Notes under the pieces: generated by a model | What the model was told of the DNA's origin: nothing | Database searches by the model: none | What the model saw: only the letters and a program-made list of their open reading frames with translations | Part shown: in pieces, positions 1-11,500 of the stretch | How the letters are laid out: each line of letters starts with the position of its first letter | Position numbering within the stretch: position 1 is the stretch's first letter | Made by a program: the position numbers and the translations under genes | Assembly (NCBI GenBank): GCA_032718475.1 | Contig: JAUCBJ010002821.1 | Coordinates: 1 to 50,244 of the forward strand | DNA: 50,244 nt | Reading direction: 5' to 3' | Source: Nemertoderma westbladi | Lineage: Eukaryota > Xenacoelomorpha > Nemertodermatida > Nemertodermatidae

Positions 1-90
1 TGTCGGTTTGTAACCCATGATGCATACGCCTGCATCATAGCCCATATAGTGGTGACGCATACGCCTGCGTCATAGGTGCGAAAGGGTTAA
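1..90. mobile_element. Terminal part of a piggyBac-like element (right end at TTAA)
   Basis: The segment ends in GCGAAAGGGTTAA at 78-90. Read on the minus strand this is TTAACCCTTTCGC, which resembles piggyBac-superfamily termini that begin at a TTAA target. Inside it are two stem-loops with the same TACGCC loop: TGATGCA/TGCATCA (19-37) and TGACGCA/TGCGTCA (53-72). The rest of the element would lie upstream of the window, so the family assignment is inference from the terminus alone. Confidence 0.4.
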
Positions 91-1110
91 TGCATATTCT
101 GATTTAGAGGGTTAGAAAAATATATTTTTTTGGTAACTGATTGTTCAATATAACTACTCTAAGCACAGATAGTAAGTATGGGAAAAAAGAGAAGCATTGA
201 AGTTTCAAGCACAAAATTCAGAATTTTAGTGAAACCCCAAATACCCCATTTTTGCTGCACTGTTCAATACAATGGTGATGTGTCCAATGCGCAGCCATAC
301 ACTATAGGCCCTACACGTTTATAATTCGTGATAATTCGAAAATATCAAACTTAAATATTATTACACACTGTCTTTGTCTACTCAAAAATCATATATATAA
401 TCGTGTCCCTAAAACGCCACTTTTTTGTTCGAAAAATCGAAAATACAAATTTTAGCAAATTTTATATTTTTTAAAAAGTTGAAACATCAAAATAACAACT
501 TTAAATGTCAAGTATAATAAGTATGGCAAAAATAAAAAAACATTGGAAGCAGTTTCAAGCACAGAAACTGAAATTATATATTATGTGAAACTCCATTATT
601 CTTGATAATCCTAGAAAATTCCCCAAATGCTACGAAATATGTAGTGTACTGCTATGTTTGTCATGATAACGAAAGATATATTAGAAAAATATTTTACGTT
701 CCAGAAACAAAATTTATCACATATTTTAGATCTATCTATTTATATTTGATTCCCATATGAGAAATTTCATTAATCGTCTTTTAAAAAATTATATATATTT
801 TTGGCTCTATAGGGACATTAAGATGACTTTTTGTGGTCCAGAAAAGCCACTGCTCCCATTATAATTGACATTATACATTACAAACATTATAAATAATTTT
901 GAGAATATAACAACTAAAATATATATTTTTTCTGTTGGGTGAAATTCGATGGAACAAAACCAAATGGGTAGATAATATAGTTAATATTGTAAATCCATTG
1001 TAGTTGATAATGTAATGTTGCGTAATTTAGTGTTATATGAATTTCGAACATGACGCAATATTGAAGGCTTGCCAGGGACATGTTATCCGTATATATATAT
1101 ATATATATAT
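91..1110. other. AT-rich gene-free stretch with a diverged direct repeat
   Basis: No credible gene is seen. A block near 171-260 (AAGTATGGGAAAAAAGAG, then TTTCAAGCACA and GTGAAACCCC) recurs in diverged form near 515-595 (AAGTATGGCAAAAATAA, TTTCAAGCACAG, GTGAAACTCC), about 345 bp apart. This suggests an old repetitive element. Confidence 0.5.
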
Positions 1111-1111
1111 A
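1089..1111. repeat. (AT)n microsatellite
   Basis: About eleven uninterrupted AT dinucleotides directly before the first copy of the 132-bp direct repeat. Confidence 0.9.
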
Positions 1112-1115
1112 ATTA

Positions 1116-1247
1116 TATAGAAACAATGTGATCCAGTCTCCTATCAAAAATGAAACCTAACTACAAATAAACACTTTAATAACTGCACGAATAACTATCC
1201 TATATATTAGAAAATACAGGACATTTAGTCCGCCGAAAGGGGTAAGT
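1116..1247 (+). repeat. 132-bp direct repeat, copy 1
   Basis: From TATAGAAACAATG to GGGGTAAGT this segment appears identical by eye to 3261-3392, a constant offset of 2145 bp. The copies flank a TTAA-bounded element and about 580 bp of other DNA. They could be terminal direct repeats (solo LTR or Penelope pseudo-LTR type) or a recent segmental duplication; neither is established. Confidence 0.85.
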
Positions 1248-1618
1248 CTACATACTAAATTTGATAAAAATAAAGGGTTTCAGGATTTAACCCTATTAGC
1301 ACTGGGGGGGGGCCGAATCGACCCCTTCCTAGTTTTTAGTTGCTGTAACTATGCAACCACATTACGTACCGGCCCAATTTTTTGTGAGAATTAGCCAAAT
1401 TTAATGCCGCATCTTTTGCAAAAAACGCCGTTGCAATTGGATTTCTACTTTTCGATGTGGGTGCCACCTCAAAATTTGGTCTCCAGCACCAAATTTTTTG
1501 AAATTTTCGAATTTTACAAAGTCATTCGTGATTTAGTAATTATTTATGTTTGGGCTATTTTTATTTATTTTTATTGGTTTGGATCACTCTAATGCTCTAT
1601 ACAAGTATGTAAGTGTAG

Positions 1619-2035
1619 TGGTACGTCATTTTTGGAGCACCAAAATTAGGGCGTGGCACTTCAAATTTTGAAAAATACGAGATTCGGAAAATACACTAAA
1701 GTTTTGATTTGCAAAGCATTTTTATAGGATTTCTGGAGCGCTGAATCGATTAAAAGTAATATAGAAGCCTGAAGACTTAGTGGTTCGCCATTTTTGGTGC
1801 ACCAAAATTAGGGCGTGGCACTTCAAATTTTGAAAAATACGAGATTCGGAAAATACACTAAAGTTTTGATTTGCAAAGCATTTTTATAGGATTTCTGGAG
1901 CGCTGAATCGATTGAAAGTAATATAGAAGCCTGAAGATTTAGTGGTTCGCCATTTTTGGTGCACCAAAATTAGGGCGTGGCACTTCAAATTTTCAAAATT
2001 TATTTATTCGGGAAAAACACTAAAGTTTTAATTTC
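1619..2035 (+). repeat. About 162-bp tandem repeats, direct arm of an internal palindrome
   Basis: The landmark TGGTTCGCCATTTTTGG and the following GGGCGTGGCACTTC recur at about 1619, 1781 and 1943, a period of 162 bp. Each unit ends with AGAAGCCTGAAGA(C/T)TTAG. The same units continue in inverse orientation from about 2045. Confidence 0.8.
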
Positions 2036-2044
2036 AAAAAATGG

Positions 2045-2470
2045 CTAACTTCTAAGTCTTCAGGCTTCTATATTACTTTCAATCGATTCAGCGGTCTGGA
2101 AAACCTATATAAATTCGTTAAAATTTCAATTTTGGTTTATTTTCCGAATCTCGTATTTTTCAAAATTTGAAGTGCCACGCCCTAATTTTGGTGCACCAAA
2201 AATGGCGAACCACTCAGTCTTCAGGCTTCTATATTACTTTCAATCGATTCATCGGCCAAGAAAACCCATAAAGATGCGTTGAAATAAAAAAATTAGGGGC
2301 ATTTTCTGAATATCTAATTTTTCAAAATTTCAAAAAGTGCCACGCCCACTTCTTAGGTGCACGAAAAATAGCATCCACTTCAATTTTTGGAAGTGGAATA
2401 TAATCACATTCGATTCAGCGTCTTGAAAAACCTACTAAATCTAGCCAACACTGCCACACTATTAGTTTTT
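2045..2470 (-). repeat. About 162-bp repeats, inverted arm
   Basis: AAGTCTTCAGGCTTCT (near 2055 and 2217), GAAGTGCCACGCCC and CACCAAAAATGGCGAACCA are reverse complements of the units at 1619-2035. The last unit (2330-2470) is diverged. The centre of symmetry is near 2045. Confidence 0.75.
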
Positions 2471-2715
2471 AGAAAACGAAAAATTTTGTAATTTTGTCCT
2501 GGGACTACTTTTATTTTTCATCAAAATTATGAGACCCTGCTTATGAAATTTTAACTTTTTAAGATTTGGTAGTGTTCATCTATAGTTGTTTCACCAACAG
2601 CCCAAATTTTGTAGGATTTCATTAGACGACTACAAAAATATTGTGGGTGGGCCGAATCGGCCCCCCCCCCCCAGTGGTGCTAATGGTCAAAACACCCCAG
2701 TGGTAATAGGGTTAA

Positions 2716-3260
2716 ACACTGTACCCGGGGAAACACAGCTCCATCATCAGCAGTGTACTGTGAGTCCCTACCCTATCTAAAAACAGCACAGTACCAATTG
2801 ACCTTTATAATACAGGAAATGAAACCAAATACTGAAATAGAGAAATAAACAAATCAGACCGGTAGTAAATAGATGAAACCCAAAAACTGATACCACTAAA
2901 GGCTAAATAAAATACATGAAACCAAAATAAGAATGAACCCAAATGAGAATAGTGACCAAAAAGTGAACTACTATATCTAACCTGCATAACAAATAAATCC
3001 ATAATGGCTGTATTGCACAGTCTAATAATAGATATGTTATATAATGGTATGAATACAGCAGTAAATAACAACCCCAAGACCATACAGACACCCCCCCCCC
3101 CCCCCCCCCAAACACTGATAGAATAATGATACCCAATAGTAACTCCCAGAACTAGAGTAACGGAAGCAACTAGCTTTCAATAGGCTACAAGAGGCATACT
3201 GCACAAGAAATATATAAGAAACAATATGGGTACAGTACAACCTGACTGGCGAAATATATA
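2716..3260. other. Gene-free stretch with a 19-bp C homopolymer
   Basis: No gene is supported. A run of 19 C occupies 3091-3109. Short words such as GAAACCAAA and ACCCAAAT recur, but I see no regular array. Confidence 0.5.
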
Positions 3261-3392
3261 TATAGAAACAATGTGATCCAGTCTCCTATCAAAAATGAAA
3301 CCTAACTACAAATAAACACTTTAATAACTGCACGAATAACTATCCTATATATTAGAAAATACAGGACATTTAGTCCGCCGAAAGGGGTAAGT
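3261..3392 (+). repeat. 132-bp direct repeat, copy 2
   Basis: Appears identical to 1116-1247. Sequence on both outer sides differs (GGCGAAATATA before, AACTCCACCC after), so the duplicated unit has sharp edges. Confidence 0.85.
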
Positions 3393-3398
3393 AACTCC

Positions 3399-3418
3399 AC
3401 CCACCTGCACAGGTGGGT
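3399..3418. other. Perfect 9-bp hairpin with 2-nt loop
   Basis: ACCCACCTG and CAGGTGGGT are separated by CA. It contains two E-box words (CACCTG, CAGGTG) and begins 6 bp after the second direct repeat, so it may mark an element end. Confidence 0.6.
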
Positions 3419-3978
3419 TTGCTCGGTTTCATATAATTTAAATTAGCTGTTTAGTGCAGTTAGCTAGGTAGTACATTAGTTATATTTGAGAAAGTTTAGT
3501 AGTTTTTTTAGTTCAGTAGTCTATAGTTTAGTAGTGCTTTAGTTTATTTGATAAAGATTATGGAATATAATCGAAAATTTATAAACTTTTTAGCGTTTTA
3601 CCATTTGGGAGTTAGTTCCGGCAGCGGCAGAACAATCAAGTAAATATATATCTTTCCTTTCTGCGGTTTGGAGAAGTACTACTTGTTATATATATATATA
3701 TATATATATAAATTTAAATTAAGTTAAAGAAAGTTAAGGGAATATGACTGTAGGATGTGAGATCAAGTTGTTTTAGTATAATAATATTTTAAGAATTCAA
3801 AAGGTGACAACTTATATGATCAATCACTAAAAATTAAATTTTTTATTATTAGCTTTCGATAGCTCTCTCTATCTTTTTCAAATAGACGATATTCTAGAAT
3901 TATTGCACTACAAATAATAATACTACCCTAGCAACTAATGAGTTTGTTAAATCTGTGAATCTTTAATCTTTATAATTC
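3419..3978. other. AT-rich gene-free stretch downstream (3') of the Penelope remnant
   Basis: Contains a (TA)n microsatellite at 3687-3711 and no supported gene. It lies 3' of the minus-strand Penelope remnant and may include its 3' UTR. Confidence 0.45.
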
Positions 3979-5552
3979 TTAAGGATTGAAAACATCAAGT
4001 CCAAAGTTATTGATCACCGCCTCGTTGAGAACATTCAAACCCATCGGTTGTAAAGTTTCCAACCGGCACTGCCATTCTCCCTCTTTAATTCTGAGATTTT
4101 GTCGGTTCAGTTTTTTGTTCGCTGAGATCGGTAGACAATCAAATGGTGTAATTCTGAAGTGTGCGTTGTAAGAATGACCCGAGTTAGTAAAATGTATGTC
4201 GATGGCAGTCGATGGTTTGTCGTTAATTATCTTTGTCTTGTAGTTGGCTATCCTAGGCTTTAAGTCCTCTGTTGAACCGATACCAAATAAGTTACATTTA
4301 ATGCAAGTCACCACGTAAATAACATTTTTAGCATTGCAAGATAAATCATTTTTATATAAACCCTGTGGTTTTTGTTAGTTGTTGAGCTGACATATTTTAA
4401 AGGTAATAATACTTTACAGGGGACACATGCCGCTCTGTCACATTTATGAACTCCTAGAAAATCACTAGATGAAAGTTCCCTTGTACACCTCAGTCTGGAT
4501 GGCGCAAGGATATTCTCTAAGGCTGGTGCGCGGCGAGTTACAACTTCCAATTTAGGACTATTCCAAAAAGATTTTGTCATAGAATGTTCATCTAGAATTG
4601 CGGAATGTTTTGAAATAATAAGCATGGGGTTAGGTAATAGAGGGTCATTATTGTGTAAATAGAAAAGTTGTTGCTTTTTATTCTTTCTAGGCTTGTCTTT
4701 TTTTACTTGAAGTGCTTGAAACTGCGTACTGACTGCTGCAGAAGCAAATTGTTGAGCAACAATTTTTTCATCACAGCCTCTCGCGACAAATGCAGAACCA
4801 TACTCTATGAGACTAGAAAAAAGATCTGAATCTAAACTACAATTCCTGCGCAAACGTAAAGCTACACCATAGGGATGATTTGAATCTGTGAACTAGGATG
4901 TGCGCTTGAAGGACACAAATACTGATGTACGTCCATAGGTAAGTGTCATCCATATACCTCTGGTAAAGTAATGGTTTAAAGTGAGACGGGCAATTATCAG
5001 CCATTGCTTTTCGTGGAAAGCAAGAAAAACTTTGGCTATATCTGCACTCAACTGGGACCCCAAGGCAACGCCAACAATTTGTTTATATAGTTTTTCATTA
5101 AAAACAAACCGATTATCTATTAAACACATTCTTAATAAAGTTCTAAAATGTTCCTTTGTGAATCCACCCACTTCAAAATCCGTGGGTAGTTGGGGTGCGT
5201 TAGGGTCTGTGAACACAGGAAATAGTTCGTTTATCACAATATCAATGGATTCATTAAGCGGAATATTGATGTAAAGCGATGTAATATCAAAACTACAAAA
5301 ATGAACTTATGTTCTTAAAATCTTGTTTACTAATTTCATCTACAAAGTAGAAAGTGTCTGAAAGTGAAAATTCACTGTTAGATATGGTGGATACATAAGG
5401 CGACAAAAACTTTGCAATATTGTAAGTAGGGGTATTGATGGCGGACATAATGGGACGAGTTGGAACACCGTTTTGTGGATCTTTGGAAGCCCGTACAGAA
5501 TACCTGGTTGGCAGCCTGTCGGTGCGAGGCGGAACTAGGTGGATTAGGGTGG
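3979..5552 (-). pseudogene. Penelope-like element: decayed reverse transcriptase plus GIY-YIG endonuclease
   Basis: Read from 5552 downward the pieces follow the order of a Penelope-like retroelement. The RT entry motif YGLPKIHK is encoded at 5495..5472. After a frame change come GVPTRPIMSAINTPTY and FLSPYV, then a segment with QIVGVALGSQLSADIAKVF (within 4893-5237). The catalytic YMDD is at 4956..4945 in a different frame from the segment before it. A further frame change leads to 4308-4853 (RRNCSLDSDLF... region). The C-terminal piece at 3979-4314 begins VTCIKC and resembles the GIY-YIG nuclease typical of these elements. Penelope RTs are telomerase-related; the nuclease nicks target DNA. 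At least four frame breaks make this copy dead. Its upstream side ends where the 32-bp array starts, so the N-terminal part is missing. Confidence 0.8.
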
Positions 5553-8500
5553 AGCAACCCTCCTTACACACTTCCCCGCCTTACAGCAACCCTCCTTACA
5601 CACTCCTCCGCCTTACAGCAACCCTCCTTACTCACTTCCCCGCCTTACAGCAACCCTCCTTACTCACTTCCCCGCCTTACAGCAACCCTCCTTACACACT
5701 TCCCCGCCTTACAGCAACCCTCCTTACTCACTTCCCTGCCTTACAGCAACCCTCCTTACACACTTCCCCGCCTTACAGCAACCCTCCTTACCCACTTCCC
5801 CGCCTTACAGCAACCCTCCTTACTCACTCCCCCGCCTTACAGCAACCCTCCTTACTCACTCCCCCGCCTTACAGCAACCCTCCTTACTCACTTCCCCGCC
5901 TTACAGCAACCCTCCTTACTCACTTCCCCGCCTTACAGCAACCCTCCTTACTCACTTCCCCGCCTTACAGCAACCCTCCTTACTCACTTCCCCGCCTTAC
6001 AGCAACCCTCCTTACTCACTCCCCCGCCTTACAGCAACCCTCCTTACTCACTCCCCCGCCTTACAGCAACCCTCCTTACCCACTTCCCCGCCTTACAGCA
6101 ACCCTCCTTACTCACTCCCCCGCCTTACAGCAACCCTCCTTACACACTTCCCCGCCTTACAGCAACCCTCCTTACACACTTCCCCGCCTTACAGCAACCC
6201 TCCTTACTCACTTCCCCGCCTTACAGCAACCCTCCTTACTCACTTCCCCGCCTTACATCAACCCTCCTTACGCACTCCCCCGCCTTACAGCAACCCTCCT
6301 TACTCACTCCCCCGCCTTACAGCAACCCTCCTTACACACTTCCCCGCCTTACAGCAACCCTCCTTACTCACTCCCCCGCCTTACAGCAACCCTCCTTACA
6401 CACTCCCCCGCCTTACAGCAACCCTCCTTACTCACTCCCCCGCCTTACAGCAACCCTCCTTACACACTTCCCCGCCTTACAGCAACCCTCCTTACTCACT
6501 CCCCCGCCTTACAGCAACCCTGCCTTACTCACTTCCCCGCCTTACAGCAACCCTCCTTACACACTTCCCTGCCTTACAGCAACCCTCCTTACACACTTCC
6601 CCGCCTTACAGCAACCCTCCTTACACACTTCCCCGCCTTACAGCAACCCTCCTTACTCACTTCCCCGCCTTACAGCAACCCTCCTTACTCACTCCCCCGC
6701 CTTACAGCAACCCTCCTTACTCACTTCCCCGCCTTACAGCAACCCTCCTTACACACTTCCCCGCCTTACAGCAACCCTCCTTACACACTTCCCCGCCTTA
6801 CAGCAACCCTCCTTACACACTTCCCCGCCTTACAGCAACCCTCCTTACTCACTCCCCCGCCTTACAGCAACCCTCCTTACTCACTTCCCCGCCTTACAGC
6901 AACCCTCCTTACACACTTCCCCGCCTTACAGCAACCCTCCTTACTCACTTCCCCGCCTTACAGCAACCCTCCTTACACACTTCCCTGCCTTACAGCAACC
7001 CTCCTTACACACTTCCCCGCCTTACAGCAACCCTCCTTACACACTCCTCCGCCTTACAGCAACCCTACTTACACACTCCCCCGCCTTACAGCAACCCTCC
7101 TTACTCACTCCCCCGCCTTACAGCAACCCTCCTTACACACTTCCCCGCCTTACAGCAACCCTCCTTACTCACTCCCCCGCCTTACAGCAACCCTCCTTAC
7201 TCACTCCCCCGCCTTACAGCAACCCTCCTTACACACTTCCCCGCCTTACAGCAACCCTCCTTACACACTTCCCCGCCTTACAGCAACCCTCCTTACTCAC
7301 TCCCCCGCCTTACAGCAACCCTCCTTACTCACTTCCCCGCCTTACAGCAACCCTCCTTACACACTTCCCTGCCTTACAGCAACCCTCCTTACACACTTCC
7401 CCGCCTTACAGCAACCCTCCTTACTCACTCCCCCGCCTTACAGCAACCCTCCTTACTCACTCCCCCGCCTTACAGCAACCCTCCTTACACACTCCCCCGC
7501 CTTACAGCAACCCTCCTTACACACTTCCCCGCCTTACAGCAACCCTCCTTACTCACTCCCCCGCCTTACAGCAACCCTCCTTACTCACTTCCCCGCCTTA
7601 CAGCAACCCTCCTTACACACTTCCCTGCCTTACAGCAACCCTCCTTACACACTTCCCCGCCTTACAGCAACCCTCCTTACTCACTCCCCCGCCTTACAGC
7701 AACCCTCCTTACACACTTCCCCGCCTTACAGCAACCCTCCTTACTCACTCCCCCGCCTTACAGCAACCCTCCTTACACACTCCCCCGCCTTACAGCAACC
7801 CTCCTTACTCACTTCCCCGCCTTACAGCAACCCTCCTTACTCACTCCCCCGCCTTACAGCAACCCTCCTTACACACTTCGCCGCCTTACAGCAACCCTCC
7901 TTACTCACTCCCCCGCCTTACAGCAACCCTCCTTACTCACTCCCCCGCCTTACAGCAACCCTCCTTACTCACTTCCCCGCCTTACAGCAACCCTCCTTAT
8001 TCACTTCCCCGCCTTACAGCAACCCTCCTTACACACTTCCCCGCCTTACAGCAACCCTCCTTACCCACTCCCCCGCCTTACAGCAACCCTCCTTACTCAC
8101 TCCCCCGCCTTACAGCAACCCTCCTTACACACTTCCCCGCCTTACAGCAACCCTCCTTACTCACTCCCCCGCCTTACAGCAACCCTCCTTACACACTCCC
8201 ACGCCTTACAGCAACCCTCCTTACTCACTTCCCCGCCTTACAGCAACCCTCCTTACACACTCCCCCGCCTTACATCAACCCTCCTTACACACTCCCCCGC
8301 CTTACAGCAACCCTCCTTACTCACTTCCCCGCCTTACAGCAACCCTCCTTACACACTTCCCCGCCTTACAGCAACCCTCCTTACACACTCCCCCGCCTTA
8401 CATCAACCCTCCTTACACACTCCCCCGCCTTACATCAACCCTCCTTACACACTCCCCCGCCTTACAGCAACCCTCCTTACTCACTTCCCCGCCTTACATC

Positions 8501-11500
8501 AACCCTCCTTACACACTCCCCCGCCTTACATCAACCCTCCTTACACACTCCCCCGCCTTACAGCAACCCTCCTTACACACTCCCCCGCCTTACATCAACC
8601 CTCCTTACACACTCCCCCGCCTTACATCAACCCTCCTTACACACTCCCCCGCCTTACAGCAACCCTCCTTACTCACTTCCCCGCCTTACAGCAACCCTCC
8701 TTACACACTCCCCCGCCTTACATCAACCCTCCTTACACACTCCCCCGCCTTACAGCAACCCTCCTTACTCACTTCCCCGCCTTACAGCAACCCTCCTTAC
8801 ACACTTCCCCGCCTTACAGCAACCCTCCTTACACACTTCCCCGCCTTACAGCAACCCTCCTTACACACTTCCCCGCCTTACAGCAACCCTCCTTACTCAC
8901 TCCCCCGCCTTACAGCAACCCTCCTTACACACTTCCCCGCCTTACAGCAACCCTCCTTACACACTCCTCCGCCTTACAGCAACCCTACTTACACACTCCC
9001 CCGCCTTACAGCAACCCTCCTTACTCACTCCCCCGCCTTACAGCAACCCTCCTTACACACTTCCCCGCCTTACAGCAACCCTCCTTACTCACTCCCCCGC
9101 CTTACAGCAACCCTCCTTACTCACTCCCCCGCCTTACAGCAACCCTCCTTACACACTTCCCCGCCTTACAGCAACCCTCCTTACTCACTTCCCCGCCTTA
9201 CAGCAACCCTCCTTACACACTCCCCCGCCTTACAGCAACCCTCCTTACTCACTCCCCCGCCTTACAGCAACCCTCCTTACACACTTCCCCGCCTTACAGC
9301 AACCCTCCTTACTCACTCCCCCGCCTTACAGCAACCCTCCTTACTCACTCCCCCGCCTTACAGCAACCCTCCTTACACACTTCCCCGCCTTACAGCAACC
9401 CTCCTTACTCACTTCCCCGCCTTACAGCAACCCTCCTTACACACTTCCCCGCCTTACAGCAACCCTCCTTACTCACTTCCCCGCCTTACAGCAACCCTCC
9501 TTACTCACTTCCACGCCTTACAGCAACCCTCCTTACACACTTCCCCGCCTTACAGCAACCCTCCTTACACACTTCCCCGCCTTACAGCAACCCTCCTTAC
9601 ACACTTCCCCGCCTTACAGCAACCCTCCTTACTCACTTCCCCGCCTTACAGCAACCCTCCTTACTCACTCCCCCGCCTTACAGCAACCCTCCTTACTCAC
9701 TTCCCCGCCTTACAGCAACCCACCTTACACACTTCCCCGCCTTACAGCAACCCTCCTTACACACTTCCCCGCCTTACAGCAACCCTCCTTATACACTTCC
9801 CCGCCTTACAGCAACCCTCCTTACACACTCCTCCGCCTTACAGCAACCCTCCTTACACACTTCCCCGCCTTACAGCAACCCTCCTTACACACTTCCCCGC
9901 CTTACAGCAACCCTCCTTATACACTTCCCCGCCTTACAGCAACCCTCCTTACACACTCCTCCGCCTTACAGCAACCCTCCTTACACACTTCCCCGCCTTA
10001 CAGCAACCCTCCTTATACACTTCCCCGCCTTACAGCAACCCTCCTTACACACTCCTCCGCCTTACAGCAACCCTCCTTACACACTTCCCCGCCTTACAGC
10101 AACCCTCCTTACACACTTCCCCGCCTTACAGCAACCCTCCTTATACACTTCCCCGCCTTACAGCAACCCTCCTTACACACTCCTCCGCCTTACAGCAACC
10201 CTCCTTACACACTTACACGCCTTACAGCAACCCTCCTTACACACTTCCCCGCCTTACAGCAACCCTCCTTACTCACTCCCCCGCCTTACAGCAACCCTCC
10301 TTACTCACTCCCCCGCCTTACAGCAACCCTCCTTACTCACTTCCCCGCCTTACAGCAACCCTCCTTACTCACTTCCACGCCTTACAGCAACCCTCCTTAC
10401 ACACTTCCCCGCCTTACAGCAACCCTCCTTACACACTTCCCCGCCTTACAGCAACCCTCCTTACACACTTCCCCGCCTTACAGCAACCCTCCTTACTCAC
10501 TCCCCCGCCTTACAGCAACCCTCCTTACTCACTCCCCCGCCTTACAGCAACCCTCCTTACACACTTCCCCGCCTTACAGCAACCCTCCTTACACACTTCC
10601 CCGCCTTACAGCAACCCTCCTTACACACTTCCCCGCCTTACAGCAACCCTCCTTACTCACTTCCCCGCCTTACAGCAACCCTCCTTACTCACTCCCCCGC
10701 CTTACAGCAACCCTCCTTACTCACTTCCCCGCCTTACAGCAACCCTCCTTACACACTTCCCCGCCTTACAGCAACCCTCCTTACACACTTCCCCGCCTTA
10801 CAGCAACCCTCCTTACACACTTCCCCGCCTTACAGCAACCCTCCTTACACACTTCCCCGCCTTACAGCAACCCTCCTTACTCACTTCCCCGCCTTACAGC
10901 AACCCTCCTTACTCACTCCCCCGCCTTACAGCAACCCTCCTTACTCACTTCCCCGCCTTACAGCAACCCTCCTTACACACTTCCTCGCCTTACAGCAACC
11001 CTCCTTACACACTTCCCCGCCTTACAGCAACCCTCCTTATACACTTCCCCGCCTTACAGCAACCCTCCTTACACACTCCTCCGCCTTACAGCAACCCTCC
11101 TTACACACTCCCCCGCCTTACAGCAACCCTCCTTACTCACTCCCCCGCCTTACAGCAACCCTCCTTACTCACTTCCCCGCCTTACAGCAACCCTCCTTAC
11201 ACACTTCCCCGCCTTACAGCAACCCTCCTTACTCACTCCCCCGCCTTGCAGCAACCCTCCTTACTCACTCCCCCGCCTTACAGCAACCCTCCTTACTCAC
11301 TCCCCCGCCTTACAGCAACCCTCCTTACACACTCCCCCGCCTTACAGCAACCCTCCTTACACACTCCCCCGCCTTACAGCAACCCTCCTTACTCACTCTC
11401 ACTTCCCCGCCTTACAGCAACCCTCCTTACACACTTCCCCGCCTTACAGCAACCCTCCTTACTCACTCCCCCGCCTTACAGCAACCCTCCTTACACACTT

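Larger units (their letters stand above)
1287..2715. mobile_element. Non-autonomous piggyBac-like element with TTAA target duplication
   Basis: The left end is TTAA (1287-1290) followed by CCCTATTAGCACTGGGG. The right end is CCCCAGTGGTAATAGGG (2695-2711) followed by TTAA (2712-2715). The ends are inverted repeats and TTAA at both sides is the known signature of piggyBac insertion. The right end carries a second, inner copy of the terminal motif (CCCAGTGGTGCTAATGG near 2669-2686) and GCCGAATCGG next to a C tract, mirroring GGCCGAATCG at 1311-1320. There is no transposase ORF. The interior is a large palindrome of about 162-bp repeats. The element is complete at both ends and about 1.43 kb long. 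Confidence 0.75.

Noticed and set aside
3255-3395. Hammerhead ribozyme in the 132-bp repeat near the Penelope copy
   Set aside because: Penelope elements can carry these ribozymes, and a GGAC/GTCC stem followed by CGAAA is present, but the CTGATGA box is absent.
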